Of a stretch of DNA of 64,000 nucleotides, positions 18,221 through 28,584 are shown piece by piece. Origin of the DNA: Colwellia sp. Its GTDB lineage: Bacteria > Pseudomonadota > Gammaproteobacteria > Enterobacterales > Alteromonadaceae. The translations under genes and the position numbers were made by a program. The DNA lies in contig JABSOX010000017.1 in NCBI GenBank assembly GCA_013215655.1, positions 1 through 64,000 on the forward strand. Direction: 5' to 3'. The notes beneath the pieces are model-generated. The model did no database searches. It saw nothing but the letters and a program-made list of their open reading frames with translations, and was not told where the DNA came from. Within the stretch, counting starts at the first letter, position 1, and each line of letters begins with the position of its first letter.

Positions 18221-20539
18221 ATGATTTTTACTCCCTTAAGTCGTTGGCTTGTTATGGCAACATTTGCAACCACTTTAATTGCATGTCAAAACACTAATAA
18301 TAGCAACACCTCTACTGACATAAAAGCTATGAACCAAAGTGAATTACTTACCTTAAAACGCATTTACCAAGATAAAGAATTTTCTTCTGATCATATTGGT
18401 CAAATTCGTTGGTTAAAAGATGGTAGTGGTTATACCTCAATTGAAGATTCCACTGACAAAATTACTAATGACGAAGGCGAAGAAGAAAGCATAGGTAAAG
18501 ACATTGTTTTATATGATCCACAAACACTAAAGCGCACATTACTTATTTCCGCACAGCAGCTAATACCGCAAGAACAAGAAAAGTCATTAAGCATTGATGA
18601 TTACATTTGGTCAGATGATCAAACAAAGTTACTTATTTATACCAATAGTCAAAAAGTATGGCGCTCAAATAGTCGTGGTGATTATTGGTTATTAGATATT
18701 AAAAACAATAAATTGAGTCAGCTCGGCGGTAAAGAAGTAAAAAAAAGCAGCTTAATGTTTGCCAAATTTTCAACTGATGCTACAAAAATTGCTTATGTTG
18801 TAGATAACAATATTTATGTGGAAGATCTTACTAGCAAGGTCATTACACAATTAACTCATGATACAAGCGAAGGTATTATCAATGGTTTATTTGATTGGGT
18901 ATATGAAGAAGAGTTTGGTATTAAAGATGGTTTTCGTTGGAGTCCTGACGGCACTAAAATAGCTTTTTGGCAGCTTGATACCAATGGCAGTAAAGATTTT
19001 ATGATGTTAAATAACACCGATGAACTTTACCCAACACTGACTAAGTTCCCCTACCCTAAAGTAGGTGAACAAAATGCTTTAGCCAAAATTGGCATTATCG
19101 ACCTTTCATCAACAAAAACAACGTGGGCCAAGTTACCCAACAATTCACGCGACATGTACATTCCCCGTATGAATTGGTCTGGTAATAGTGAACAAATACT
19201 CATACAGCATGTTAACCGTAAACAAGATACTAACCACTTATATTTGACCAATGCTAACGATGGCCAAGTAGCAGAGATAATGACTGAACAAGAAGAAACT
19301 TTCTTAGATTTTTTCGATGATGCACGTTGGTTAGACAACGGTCAAAGCTTTATCTGGACCAGTGAACGTAGTAACTGGCGTCACCTTTACCGTATTTCAC
19401 GAGACGGTAAAACAGTAATAAACCTCACTAACGGTGACTTTGATATTACCAGTATCGAAGCGGTTGATGAAAAAAATGGTTGGTTATACTACATGGCTGC
19501 TGCCGAAAATGTTGCTCAACGCTATCTATTTAGAAGTAAATTAGATGGTAGTGTCATGCATCAACGTATAACTCCAGAAACTTTTGCAGGTATCAATCGT
19601 TATCAAATGTCTGATGATGGTCAATGGGCAATTCATTCTCATTCATCCTTTTCACAGCCAATACAAAAACGCTTGGTCAAAATCGATGGTCATCACGAAC
19701 AACATATGCTGATGGATAACCATGAACTCATTGAAAAGTTAACAAAACTTAACAAGCCAAACAGTGAATTTTTCCAAGTAACGGCACAGGACGGTGTAGT
19801 ACTTGACGGTTATATCATGCGTCCCGCTGATTTTGATGCCAATAAAAAATACCCGGTTATTTTTTATGTATACGGTGAATCATGGGGACAAACGGTTCAA
19901 GATCGCTGGCGTGGTAATAGTTACTTATGGGATCAAATGATGACCGAACAAGGTTATATAGTAGCCTCTATTGATAATCGCGGAACACGTGCACCAAAAG
20001 GCCGTAAATGGCGTAAATCTATATATGGTGCGGTCGGTGTATTATCATCTCGCGATCAGTCAGATGCATTAAAGGCGATGGCAAAAAGATGGTCATATAT
20101 TGATACTAACCGTATCGGTATTTGGGGACATTCTGGTGGTGGCTCGATGACGTTGAACATGATGTTCCGTTACCCTGAGCAATATCATGTGGGTATTTCA
20201 TTAGCGCCCGTACCGGACCAACGTTTATACGATACTATTTATCAAGAACGTTATTCAGGCCTATTACCTGATTATGAAGAAGGCTATAAACAAGGTTCAC
20301 CTATTACTCACGCAAAAAACTTACAAGGTGAATTATTACTTGTCCATGGCACCGGCGATGACAATGTTCATTATCAAGGCTCTGAACGTTTAATCAATGA
20401 ATTAGTAAAACATAATAAACAGTTCAATTTTATGTCTTACCCAAACCGTACTCATGGCTTAAGAGAAGGTAAAGGCACAACATTACACTTACAAACAATG
20501 AAAGCTAACTTTTTTAATCAACATCTAAAAGGTCATTAG
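18221..20539 (+). CDS. S9 family dipeptidyl peptidase (DPP-IV type), lipoprotein
   Basis: Start ATG 18221 follows AAGGAA; an upstream in-frame start at 18167 lacks one. 772 aa. Residues 1-23 are a lipoprotein signal ending in LIAC. The N-terminal half is a DPPIV_N beta-propeller containing DWVYEEEF, the Glu-Glu motif that grips substrate N-termini. The C-terminal hydrolase domain has Ser638 (GHSGGG), Asp713 (GTGDDNV) and His745 (RTHGL). It probably removes X-Pro or similar dipeptides in the periplasm. Monocistronic, ending in a strong terminator. Confidence 0.92.
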   Translation: MIFTPLSRWLVMATFATTLIACQNTNNSNTSTDIKAMNQSELLTLKRIYQDKEFSSDHIGQIRWLKDGSGYTSIEDSTDKITNDEGEEESIGKDIVLYDPQTLKRTLLISAQQLIPQEQEKSLSIDDYIWSDDQTKLLIYTNSQKVWRSNSRGDYWLLDIKNNKLSQLGGKEVKKSSLMFAKFSTDATKIAYVVDNNIYVEDLTSKVITQLTHDTSEGIINGLFDWVYEEEFGIKDGFRWSPDGTKIAFWQLDTNGSKDFMMLNNTDELYPTLTKFPYPKVGEQNALAKIGIIDLSSTKTTWAKLPNNSRDMYIPRMNWSGNSEQILIQHVNRKQDTNHLYLTNANDGQVAEIMTEQEETFLDFFDDARWLDNGQSFIWTSERSNWRHLYRISRDGKTVINLTNGDFDITSIEAVDEKNGWLYYMAAAENVAQRYLFRSKLDGSVMHQRITPETFAGINRYQMSDDGQWAIHSHSSFSQPIQKRLVKIDGHHEQHMLMDNHELIEKLTKLNKPNSEFFQVTAQDGVVLDGYIMRPADFDANKKYPVIFYVYGESWGQTVQDRWRGNSYLWDQMMTEQGYIVASIDNRGTRAPKGRKWRKSIYGAVGVLSSRDQSDALKAMAKRWSYIDTNRIGIWGHSGGGSMTLNMMFRYPEQYHVGISLAPVPDQRLYDTIYQERYSGLLPDYEEGYKQGSPITHAKNLQGELLLVHGTGDDNVHYQGSERLINELVKHNKQFNFMSYPNRTHGLREGKGTTLHLQTMKANFFNQHLKGH

Positions 20540-20566
20540 TGACTTTGGAGTTTAAAAATAACCGTT

Positions 20567-20606
20567 AGTCACACAAAAACCTGCAGTTGCAGGTTTTTGT
20601 GTGACT
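20567..20606. terminator. strong bidirectional hairpin terminator
   Basis: A 19-bp perfect inverted repeat (AGTCACACAAAAACCTGCA and its complement) with a 2-base centre lies between the convergent S9 peptidase and binding-protein genes. Internal A and T runs serve both directions. Confidence 0.8.
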
Positions 20607-20627
20607 ATTAACGTTTAATTTGTATAA

Positions 20628-21401
20628 CTAAAGTAAACATTGCTTCAAAGCATGATAGTTAGCTGATGATTTAGCTAAAGCAAGATACACCGGCTGTGTC
20701 TCTACGGTTTTAACCACTTCAATATCGGTTATATTATTTACCAAATTGTAATGTTCAATAATAGCTTGCACGGCAAGAATATAATCCACTCGATCAGCTC
20801 TCAGCATAGTAAAAGCTTGTTCAAATCTGGTGACTTCAAAAAGCGTCGCACCATTTAAATAAGCTTTGTTAAATTCCATTGACCGTAAAGTCGCAACCGA
20901 TACCCTTCTTGAAAGCTCAATCGCTGAAGATTCTTTTTCGTTCGCTTTTTTATGACGATAAATCGCCAGCGTCACATTGCCAATTTCAGGCAATGAATAG
21001 TCGAGGTAACGCGATCTTGCCGCTGACTTTATTGCAGGATAAATTGCGTCGACCTTGCCTGACTTAGACAAAGCAAGTGATTTTGCCCAACTGGCATTAC
21101 TTACCTTAGTTTTTAATTGTTTATTTTGTAAAAAACGATTCACTTGTTTAGCAAATTTACCTTCCATATCAATACCGTTAAAGGTATTAAGCGGTGGTAA
21201 TTCTGCCGTGGTTATTAAATAGGTTTGTTTACAAGACGTTTTTTGTATCGATACGTTGGTATTTATTTTTGAGTCAAACGGCAAATAAGGCATTAGGGGG
21301 GTAGAATAAACGGCTGGAGAAAAGCCGATATAAACAAATAAGGTAAAAACAATAAAGCTAGGCAATCCCTCATCACAATCGAACATAGCAAGATGACTCA
21401 A
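20628..21401 (-). CDS. ABC-type amino-acid-binding-like periplasmic protein
   Basis: 257 aa, family 3 solute-binding fold. An N-terminal hydrophobic segment (about 15-30) is followed by a mature part with YLITTAELPPLNTFNGIDMEGKFAKQVNRFL, the usual first lobe of these proteins, and DAIYPAIKSAARSRYLDYSLP in the second. No transporter subunits are adjacent. It is the second orphan family 3 binding protein in the window, after 14717-15502. Confidence 0.72.
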   Translation of the reverse strand: MSHLAMFDCDEGLPSFIVFTLFVYIGFSPAVYSTPLMPYLPFDSKINTNVSIQKTSCKQTYLITTAELPPLNTFNGIDMEGKFAKQVNRFLQNKQLKTKVSNASWAKSLALSKSGKVDAIYPAIKSAARSRYLDYSLPEIGNVTLAIYRHKKANEKESSAIELSRRVSVATLRSMEFNKAYLNGATLFEVTRFEQAFTMLRADRVDYILAVQAIIEHYNLVNNITDIEVVKTVETQPVYLALAKSSANYHALKQCLL

Positions 21402-21484
21402 TAATTAAAAACAACACGAATACTTTCAATTATATGACAGCACCATATTTTTCGCGAAGTGTTAATTGAATTATGATCAATCAG

Positions 21485-21817
21485 TTATTTTAGTAAGTAG
21501 CCAATAAACCCGAACCAACTCAGTACCAATAAAAGCCACAATAAACGAGGGTTACCCAGTAATGATGGTGCTTGCTCAATTGAAGTATCGTTATTCATTA
21601 AATTATTATCTTTATCTCCACTCTCTTTAACTTTCTGTTTACGTTGTTTATCACGATCTCTTGATTTAATTTTTTGTTGTTTTTTATATTCACTAATGCC
21701 TTTTTCAATACCTTGAGCAATTAGCTTGGTTTGCTCTTTGGTTTGTCCCTGTTTTTGATGAGCTTTAGCAACACGCACCGCCTCATTTTGTATTTCATCA
21801 GATAGTTTTTTAGCCAT
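21485..21817 (-). CDS. DUF2956 family protein
   Basis: 110 aa: a conserved helical N-terminus (MAKKLSDEIQNEAVRVAKAHQKQGQTKEQTK), a highly charged Lys/Arg-rich middle and one C-terminal membrane anchor (LLWLLLVLSWFGFIGYLL). This is the layout of the small DUF2956 family known from Vibrio, Shewanella and relatives. Function unknown. It is divergent from the dUTPase gene. Confidence 0.8.
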   Translation of the reverse strand: MAKKLSDEIQNEAVRVAKAHQKQGQTKEQTKLIAQGIEKGISEYKKQQKIKSRDRDKQRKQKVKESGDKDNNLMNNDTSIEQAPSLLGNPRLLWLLLVLSWFGFIGYLLK

Positions 21818-21944
21818 TTTTTATAAACTTGTTCTTATTTTTAATTAATCGATTATATACCTAAATAGCGATGATAAGCTTGTTAGTTTTCTTCTGCTAC
21901 GGCACAATATGCCCCAATATATTTCATCCAAAATAGAGAAGTCC

Positions 21945-22574
21945 ATGAGCGAAGTATCTACCGCGCAAAAACAAATCAGTCAAATGCTCGATATGCAAGA
22001 TGCAATGAATTCACGTGTTAGTGAAACGTGGCGCGACAATAACTACGAATGGTATCGCGCTATTTGGGTTGAATGTGCAGAAATGCTAGATCACCATGGC
22101 TGGAAGTGGTGGAAACATCAAGAGATTGATGTACCACAAGTACAACTAGAGCTCGTTGACATTTTCCATTTTGGTTTAAGTTTACGATTAATGACTGGAG
22201 CGAACGTAACCGATATTACCAAGCAATTGGCACAAGAATTAACGGAGAAAACGGCTGAATCAGACTTTAAAATCGCTTTAGAAAACTTAGCATCAGCAGC
22301 AGTCACTGAGAAAGCTTTTGACGCAGTGGCACTTGCCGATTGCATGCGTTTAATGAATATGGATCTTGATGAACTATTTCGCCAATATGTTGGTAAAAAT
22401 ACTTTAAACTTCTTTCGTCAAGATCATGGTTATAAAGACGGCAGCTATATCAAGATATGGAATGGTGAAGAAGATAACGAAGTATTGGCAAAGCTAGTTA
22501 ATTCATTAGATGCCAGCGCTAACGACTTTCAAAAACAACTGTATAGCGTCTTAGAAGAAAAATACCCTACTTAA
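21945..22574 (+). CDS. dimeric all-alpha dUTP diphosphatase
   Basis: Hydrolyses dUTP to dUMP, limiting uracil in DNA. It has the dimeric (MazG-like, dUTPase_2) signature: QLSQ-type start, NYEWYRAIWVECAEMLDHHGWKWWK and QLELVDIFHFGLS with metal-binding Glu/Asp residues. This is not the trimeric Dut family. I prefer ATG 21945 (MSEVSTAQ) with GAGAAG upstream, giving 209 aa. An in-frame ATG at 21909 would add 12 residues. Confidence 0.85.
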   Translation: MSEVSTAQKQISQMLDMQDAMNSRVSETWRDNNYEWYRAIWVECAEMLDHHGWKWWKHQEIDVPQVQLELVDIFHFGLSLRLMTGANVTDITKQLAQELTEKTAESDFKIALENLASAAVTEKAFDAVALADCMRLMNMDLDELFRQYVGKNTLNFFRQDHGYKDGSYIKIWNGEEDNEVLAKLVNSLDASANDFQKQLYSVLEEKYPT

Positions 22575-22611
22575 TCAACAATAAGTTAATTACCAATACG
22601 TTACTTCTTGC

Positions 22612-22645
22612 GCACCATTCAAAACATGCAGACTTTGAATGGTGC
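22612..22645. terminator. bidirectional terminator hairpin
   Basis: GCACCATTCAAA and TTTGAATGGTGC form a 12-bp stem with a 10-base loop between the convergent dUTPase and permease genes. Confidence 0.7.
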
Positions 22646-22653
22646 AGATTTAT

Positions 22654-23889
22654 TTACTCATACCTTAATGCATCGATTGGATCTAAATTAGCCGCTTTTG
22701 CCGCGGGTATAATGCCAAAAACAATCCCAACCCCAGCACTAAAACCTAACGAAAGCGCAATAGCCCAACCGGGAACCGTCGCTGCAGGTAAATCAACTAA
22801 ATGACTCACCAGTGCGCCCGCACCATAACCCAAGGCTAAACCAATCAAGCCACCTATTAAACACAAAAATATTGCTTCAATAAGAAACTGTAGCAATATA
22901 TCCACTCGAGTTGCCCCCAGCGCCTTTTGAATACCAATTTCTCTGGTTCGTTCCGTTACGGATACCAGCATAATGTTCATAATACCTATGCCTCCCACCA
23001 GCAATGAAATCCCCACTACTCCACTTAATACCAAGGTAGTAGTCGATGTGATGTTGTTTACCGTTTCTAACATTTGTTCAGCCGTAGTAATTTTAAAATC
23101 ATCGCCTTGATCATCAACTAAGTTATGATTACGTCTAAGTAAGTTCGAGATATGTTGTTTAATGGCATCAATTTGTAGCGCATCATCTACTTGCATTGAA
23201 ATCATAATATCTGGTTCTTCTGCACCACCTAATAAAGCATGAGTGGTAGAATAGGGTAGTAAAATGTAATCGTCTTGGTCAAAACCAAAAATTTTACCGC
23301 GCTTTTCTAATACACCAATAATCTTAAACCATTCTCCGCCAATCATCAGATACTGACCAAGTACCTCACCTTTTATTTCCAGCTTATCAATAAGTGAAGG
23401 TCCTAAAACTGCAACTCTCCGGCGACTTTTATCATCACTAAGATTAAAAAAACGTCCTTGCTCTGGATATACCCCATAAAGCATCTGATAAGAAGATCCC
23501 GTGCCTGTCACTTGTGTGGTAGTAGACTCTCCTTTGTATTGCGCCACCGCATTGGCTCCCATAGCCATAACCGTAGGTGTTATATTGCTAATACCTGAGA
23601 CTTTATACTTAATTTCCAAAAAATCTCGGTAATTTAGTTTTGCCCTTTGACCTTGTAATCGCTCTTTTTTAGGCGTAAAAGAATTAATATTAAGTACATT
23701 TGTCCCCATACCATCAAACTGCTTAGTAATACTGCCACTAAGTCCTTGCATGACAGATACGACAGCAATAACCGAAGTCACCCCGATGATAATTCCAAGC
23801 GTGGTCAGAAAACTTCTAAAACCATGAGCTTTTACCGAAAGAGCTGCTGCACGAGTACTTTCAATGACTTTAAATAGGAAGCTAGACAT
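22654..23889 (-). CDS. MacB-like ABC transporter permease
   Basis: About 411 aa. It has an N-terminal helix with the [26 protein letters not shown] signature of MacB permeases, a large periplasmic domain and three C-terminal helices of the FtsX type ([27 protein letters not shown]). I use ATG 23889 (MSSFLF), which has AGGTGG upstream, over the upstream GTG. It overlaps the ATPase stop by 8 bp. MacB itself is a fusion of ATPase and permease; here they are two genes. Confidence 0.88.
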   Translation of the reverse strand: MSSFLFKVIESTRAAALSVKAHGFRSFLTTLGIIIGVTSVIAVVSVMQGLSGSITKQFDGMGTNVLNINSFTPKKERLQGQRAKLNYRDFLEIKYKVSGISNITPTVMAMGANAVAQYKGESTTTQVTGTGSSYQMLYGVYPEQGRFFNLSDDKSRRRVAVLGPSLIDKLEIKGEVLGQYLMIGGEWFKIIGVLEKRGKIFGFDQDDYILLPYSTTHALLGGAEEPDIMISMQVDDALQIDAIKQHISNLLRRNHNLVDDQGDDFKITTAEQMLETVNNITSTTTLVLSGVVGISLLVGGIGIMNIMLVSVTERTREIGIQKALGATRVDILLQFLIEAIFLCLIGGLIGLALGYGAGALVSHLVDLPAATVPGWAIALSLGFSAGVGIVFGIIPAAKAANLDPIDALRYE

Positions 23890-24661
23890 AGACCACCTCA
23901 CTTTTTCCACTTACAACCGTATTATTGAACGTATCAGAGACAAGCTCTCCGTCATTTAAGCGAATAACACGGTGACAACGAGCCGCAATTTCTTGTTCAT
24001 GGGTAACTACAATCAATGTTTGACCATCGCGATGCAACTCATCAAACAATTCCATAATTTCTGCGGTTGTTGAGGAGTCTAAATTCCCCGTTGGTTCATC
24101 CGCAAGTAAAATTGAAGGGTTAGTCACCAAAGCCCGAGCGATAGCAACCCGTTGACGTTGACCACCCGATAACTGATTGGGTATATGATGCATGCGATCT
24201 TTTAGACCAACACGAGTTAGTGTCTGTTCAGCTTGCCGTTTACGCTCTTTCAAACCTATACCACGATAAATTAAAGGCTGCATAACATTTTGTAATGCAG
24301 TAGCACGAGGCAATAAATTAAAGCTTTGGAATATAAATCCTATTTCTAGGTTTCTAATACCTGCTAGCTCAGACTCATCCATTAAGGCAACATTTTTATC
24401 TTTTAAGACATATTCACCCGATGTCGGATAATCTAAACAACCTAAGAGATTCATCAACGTTGACTTACCCGACCCTGAAGGGCCAATAATTGCTAAATAA
24501 TCATTTTTATAAATTTTCAAATCAAGATGATTAAGCGCATAAAACGCTTCACCGCCCATCTCATAACGCTTAGCTATTTTATTCAGTGCAATGATCACTT
24601 CATTTTTAGATTGTTTAGTTGTGCCTAATGATGACGATACTTCTGTAGCTAAGTTCGGCAT
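23882..24661 (-). CDS. MacB/LolD-type ABC transporter ATPase
   Basis: 259 aa with Walker [10 protein letters not shown], signature [15 protein letters not shown], Walker [13 protein letters not shown] and H-loop VVTHEQE. The [15 protein letters not shown] and [12 protein letters not shown] segments place it in the MacB/LolD group. It drives the adjacent permease and pairs with the adaptor encoded upstream; the three genes are nearly contiguous. Confidence 0.9.
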   Translation of the reverse strand: MPNLATEVSSSLGTTKQSKNEVIIALNKIAKRYEMGGEAFYALNHLDLKIYKNDYLAIIGPSGSGKSTLMNLLGCLDYPTSGEYVLKDKNVALMDESELAGIRNLEIGFIFQSFNLLPRATALQNVMQPLIYRGIGLKERKRQAEQTLTRVGLKDRMHHIPNQLSGGQRQRVAIARALVTNPSILLADEPTGNLDSSTTAEIMELFDELHRDGQTLIVVTHEQEIAARCHRVIRLNDGELVSDTFNNTVVSGKSEVVYV

Positions 24662-24663
24662 TA

Positions 24664-25863
24664 TTAAACCTCTTTCTCTGTAATTTTCACCAACGCTGAG
24701 TCTTTCAGTTTACTTAAGGTTCTTGCAGGGCCAGTGATCACTAAGTCACCCGCTTTAATACCTGAAATAATTTCTTGATAACGATCATTGGAAATACCTA
24801 AGTCAACAGCAACCTTCTTAGCCTTACCTGCCTCCAAGATATAAACATAACTTTTTTCATCTTGGTGTTTATCTTTTTCAGATTCATTATCATCGTTGCT
24901 TTCAGGTTTTAAAAACACGATAGATTCACTCGGAACAGCCAACGTTTTATCTTTCGTTTGAGTAAAAATCTCGGTACGACAACTCATACCCGGTCGCACC
25001 GCAACGGCAGTTGAGTCATCAAGTAAAATTTTAACCGTGAAACTTAAACCTTGCCGCCCTCGTGCACGCTTAGCAGAAGTTGCTATATTTTTTACTACGC
25101 CTTTAAGTGCGTGATCAGGAAAAGCAACAGCAAAAATATCGGCTTCTTGCCCTACTTGTACATTGGCAATATCAGCTTCATCAACTTGCACTTCAATCAA
25201 AATTGACGATGGATCGGCTAAGGTAATAAGGTTAGAGCCAGAAATATTTGTTGTACCACTTATTGCCGTTTCGCCCTCTTTAATATCAACTGACGTAGCA
25301 ATACCATCAATCGGTGACTTAAATACCGTTTTTTCTAATCGCTCTTGTGCTTTATCTAAGGTCGCCTGAGCTTGTAACAATGACTCTTCCCTTGAGCGTA
25401 AATCAATTTTAGCCAAAGCAAGATCGTAATCGATTAATTCAAAGGCATCTTCACCAATGATTTTTAATTTGTACAAATCATGTTTACGTTGCCATTGAGA
25501 TAACAAACTCTCTAACTGCTTTTTTTGACGTTCAATGGCAATGCTTTGTAGACGAACATGAGCTTCTTGTTGTTCAACATCAGCCTTAAATGTTCTCGGT
25601 TCAAGGCGCATCAATACTTGTCCTTTAACAACCTTATCGCCCTCTTCAATGAGCATTTCTTTAACTTGCCCAATCACTTCAGATCTAAGTTGCACTTGTT
25701 CTTTGTATACCAAGGTACCCGAAGCCAAAATAGAGCGTTTAATATTTTCAGTTTGTACTTGTTCAACTTTAACTTCTACAGCCTGTACTTTACCTGCTTT
25801 TTTAAAATAGGCTAAAGCAATCAAGGAGGTGATTACAGCAGTGATAATAAGTGCTTTTTTCAT
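24664..25863 (-). CDS. MacA-like periplasmic adaptor (HlyD family)
   Basis: 399 aa with an N-terminal membrane anchor ([17 protein letters not shown]), a biotinyl-lipoyl domain ([19 protein letters not shown]), a coiled-coil hairpin (about 90-170) and a beta-barrel domain. It links an inner-membrane MacB-type exporter to an outer-membrane channel, probably TolC encoded elsewhere. A charged insert near residue 325 ([15 protein letters not shown]) is unusual. The ATPase gene starts two bases after it ends. Confidence 0.86.
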   Translation of the reverse strand: MKKALIITAVITSLIALAYFKKAGKVQAVEVKVEQVQTENIKRSILASGTLVYKEQVQLRSEVIGQVKEMLIEEGDKVVKGQVLMRLEPRTFKADVEQQEAHVRLQSIAIERQKKQLESLLSQWQRKHDLYKLKIIGEDAFELIDYDLALAKIDLRSREESLLQAQATLDKAQERLEKTVFKSPIDGIATSVDIKEGETAISGTTNISGSNLITLADPSSILIEVQVDEADIANVQVGQEADIFAVAFPDHALKGVVKNIATSAKRARGRQGLSFTVKILLDDSTAVAVRPGMSCRTEIFTQTKDKTLAVPSESIVFLKPESNDDNESEKDKHQDEKSYVYILEAGKAKKVAVDLGISNDRYQEIISGIKAGDLVITGPARTLSKLKDSALVKITEKEV

Positions 25864-25936
25864 TCGAAAAATCCAGTTTTTTATTATTAATCTTATCGAG
25901 TTTGACGGTCGTTTCTTGGGTATATGCTAATTCCAA

Positions 25937-26674
25937 CTAAATCGCGATATAAAGCACCCATAAGCCGTAAAGAACCACACTGGGAATAACCGCCAAAATC
26001 ACTGCTTTTTTAGTGTTTATATTTAACCAAACCTTTAAACCAATACTGGCAATAGCAATGATCCAAAGATTAAAAAGCGTGATTGTTTCTAACAAGGTAT
26101 ACCAAGCACTCGACTGCTCTACTGAAAATATTAAGCTATTTAAACTCGTTGGCTGCAAATCATTCATTGATATATTGTTATTAGTCGCAAAGAAAATAAC
26201 CAATATTGAGACAAAAGAACTTAAAATTGTCGGTAACGTTGTCCACCAACTAAAAGCAACCCAATCTTTAAAGGAAAAATCATTTTTTGCTGTAATCTTC
26301 GTCGCCAGAAGGTAATAAACTGCACTTAATAAATTCATCACGATTAAAGCTAAAATGACAGAGATAACGCTTTGTAACATCGCACTTGATGCATCAGCTT
26401 GTGGTGAAGCATCTTTAATCTCTTCATAAGACATGCCCGTTAATGCAGCAGTTTGCTCTATACTCTGTTCTTGAAACCAATTAATATCAACAACACTGAA
26501 ATAGTGTACAAACACCCCCGCAGTAACTGAAATCACCAAAAAGAATGGTAGCCAAGCCCACCCTTTCTTCCCTTTAACATTATTAAAAGCGATGCTGGGT
26601 GCTGTAAAAATATCTAAACATGCTTGCATTGGGTTTGTTGATGCTGGATTTTCTGACGTTGTATTGGTTGACAT
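25937..26674 (-). CDS. Yip1-family membrane protein
   Basis: 245 aa. A short N-terminal region (PMQACLDIFTAPSIAFNNVKGKKGWAW) is typical of bacterial YIP1-domain proteins, followed by five predicted membrane helices. It lies 73 bp upstream of the MacA-like gene in the same direction and could head that operon. Function unknown; the YIP1 assignment rests on layout and the N-terminal motif. Confidence 0.68.
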   Translation of the reverse strand: MSTNTTSENPASTNPMQACLDIFTAPSIAFNNVKGKKGWAWLPFFLVISVTAGVFVHYFSVVDINWFQEQSIEQTAALTGMSYEEIKDASPQADASSAMLQSVISVILALIVMNLLSAVYYLLATKITAKNDFSFKDWVAFSWWTTLPTILSSFVSILVIFFATNNNISMNDLQPTSLNSLIFSVEQSSAWYTLLETITLFNLWIIAIASIGLKVWLNINTKKAVILAVIPSVVLYGLWVLYIAI

Positions 26675-27041
26675 AGAAGCCTCTATATAAATTAATATCC
26701 ATATACAGCAGTAACTATTTAAAATTATTTTAGTTATTACTGCGAGTTTAAATTAAAAACCTAAATCACACGTTGAAGACATATTATCTCAAGACACTAT
26801 TTTTAGTTTTTGTTATTTTCTTTAAGTAGTTAGTCTCAATTCAGTAATGATTATTACATTAAATTAATATTTATTTTACATTTTTTAATTACGCTGTTTT
26901 TACAACATGCATTAAGGTTACGAATACCAGTTAAATACTCATTGAATTCTATCTCGTCAATAACTCTGTCTCTGGCACAGATACTGCTTTAATCACTTTA
27001 TATAAATGAACGTCAAAATTTTGAATCTGCCGGAGAGCCAT
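26675..27041. other. AT-rich divergent intergenic region
   Basis: 367 bp between the Yip1 gene (minus) and the DUF2726 gene (plus). It is very AT-rich, with runs such as ATTTTACATTTTTTAATTACG. It should contain both promoters; I can see no clear operator, repeat or ORF in it. Confidence 0.5.
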
Positions 27042-27686
27042 ATGGAACTTATTCTGTTTGCTATGATCAGCCTTATTGTTATTGTTGCTATGTTAGCAAG
27101 TCGCCTAAACGACAATACTTTTCCTTTTCCATTTGATCGTAAAACCTCAGTTTTTACGCCAGCAGAAAAAAACTTTCAAAATTTAGTAGAGCAAGCCATG
27201 GGTGGTAAATACCGCGTTATTAATCGTGTAAAATTATCGGATATTGTTACTATTCGTAATGGTGTTTCCAGTAGAGCCAGCCAGTCAGCAGCCAATAATG
27301 CAGACAATAAATATTTAGATTTTGTTATTTGTGAACGCAACAGCATGAAACTTTTGGGTGCTATTGATTTGGTTGATACCAAAGGCAAAGGCTACAAAGT
27401 AAAAAAAGATTGGTTTGTTAGTGGTGCACTTGAAGCCGCAGCCATTCCTCACCTTCGCATTAAAGTAAAAGCAAATTATACAGTTAATGAAATAAGAGCA
27501 TGTATAAATATTCGTTTACTAGGAACAAATAGACCCGAACCAAAAATGAAAGCAAGTACAATTCCTGCCAATATGGTTAGAGCTCGCTCAAAAAGCACGG
27601 GGGTTATAACACCTGCAGCAGCAAAGGTTCCTTCAGCAATAACTGGGAGAATTCCTGCGCCGCAAGTAGCAGCCTTACCTCATTAA
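27042..27686 (+). CDS. DUF2726-containing membrane-anchored protein
   Basis: Start ATG 27042 (MELILFAMIS) has GGAGAG upstream; an ATG 12 codons earlier lacks one. About 214 aa. One N-terminal membrane helix is followed by a DUF2726 domain (NLVEQAMGGKYRVINRVKLSDIV ... YLDFVICERNSMKLLGAIDLVD ... AAAIPHLRIK), a fold related to restriction-like nucleases. The C-terminal 50 residues are Pro/Ala/Arg-rich and low complexity. Function unknown. Confidence 0.78.
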   Translation: MELILFAMISLIVIVAMLASRLNDNTFPFPFDRKTSVFTPAEKNFQNLVEQAMGGKYRVINRVKLSDIVTIRNGVSSRASQSAANNADNKYLDFVICERNSMKLLGAIDLVDTKGKGYKVKKDWFVSGALEAAAIPHLRIKVKANYTVNEIRACINIRLLGTNRPEPKMKASTIPANMVRARSKSTGVITPAAAKVPSAITGRIPAPQVAALPH

Positions 27687-27717
27687 GTTAAATTAAGTTA
27701 TGACTTAACAAGTATCT

Positions 27718-27741
27718 AGCGAACTAAGGTTCGCTTTTTTA
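27718..27741 (+). terminator. Rho-independent terminator after DUF2726 gene
   Basis: GCGAAC, loop TAAG, GTTCGC followed by TTTTTT: a classic terminator 35 bp after the stop codon. Confidence 0.85.
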
Positions 27742-27826
27742 TTGATTAAATTAAGTTAGTTGAGAAGATTTTCATTAGTTTTCAAGTTACAATTAACCCT
27801 ATTTATCGATCCAAATTGAGTACAAC

Positions 27827-28537
27827 ATGAAAGCAGGCATTATTGGCGCAATGGAGCCAGAAGTTGCAATATTAAAAAACAAACTGGTCAACAGCCAAGT
27901 TACAGAGCACGCTGGTTATACCTTTTATCAAGGAGAACTTGATGGCTCTGACGTTGTTATTGTGCAATCAGGTATTGGCAAAGTAGCCGCAGCATTAGCA
28001 ACGGCAATACTTATTGATAAATTTCAACCTGATTATGTTGTTAATACCGGTTCAGCTGGCGGTTTTGAACAATCACTTAAAGTGGGCGATATCGTGATCA
28101 GTTCTGAAGTTCGCTACCATGACGTTGATGTTACCGCATTTGGTTATGAAATCGGTCAACTACCCGCAAACCCAGCGGCTTATATACCACACCCTGATTT
28201 AGTGGCTGCTGCACAAACAGGCATTAGTACCTTAGACAATATCAACACCTTAGTAGGGTTAATTACCACAGGTGATACCTTTATGACGGCTGATGCTGAT
28301 ATTGCTAAAGCACGTGCTAACTTTCCAACGATGGCAGCTGTTGAAATGGAAGGTGCTGCTATTGCTCATACCTGTCATCAATTTAAGGTTCCTTTCGTAG
28401 TTATTCGTTCAATGTCTGATATTGCGGGTAAAGAATCACCCACTTCTTTTGAAGCTTACTTAGAAACAGCATCAGTTAATTCATCACAACTGGTGATCAA
28501 TATGCTTAATGCTTTAAAAAATAAAACCTTAAGCTAA
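27827..28537 (+). CDS. mtnN: 5'-methylthioadenosine/S-adenosylhomocysteine nucleosidase
   Basis: Cleaves MTA and SAH (and 5'-deoxyadenosine) to adenine and a thioribose. It recycles SAM by-products and feeds the AI-2 precursor pathway. 236 aa, near E. coli's 232. It has the opening GIIGAMEPEVAIL, NTGSAGGF, RYHDVDVTAFGYEIGQ and the catalytic region VEMEGAAIAHTC. A cobalamin-biosynthesis-like gene follows after 47 bp. Confidence 0.95.
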   Translation: MKAGIIGAMEPEVAILKNKLVNSQVTEHAGYTFYQGELDGSDVVIVQSGIGKVAAALATAILIDKFQPDYVVNTGSAGGFEQSLKVGDIVISSEVRYHDVDVTAFGYEIGQLPANPAAYIPHPDLVAAAQTGISTLDNINTLVGLITTGDTFMTADADIAKARANFPTMAAVEMEGAAIAHTCHQFKVPFVVIRSMSDIAGKESPTSFEAYLETASVNSSQLVINMLNALKNKTLS

Positions 28538-28584
28538 TTAATTTTAGTTTAATTTAACTAACAAAAGTCATTGGATTTAATACC

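Noticed and set aside
28538-28584. Cobalamin riboswitch upstream of the CbiB-like gene
   Set aside because: Only 47 bp separate it from mtnN; no room for the B12-box fold and no B12-box sequence seen.
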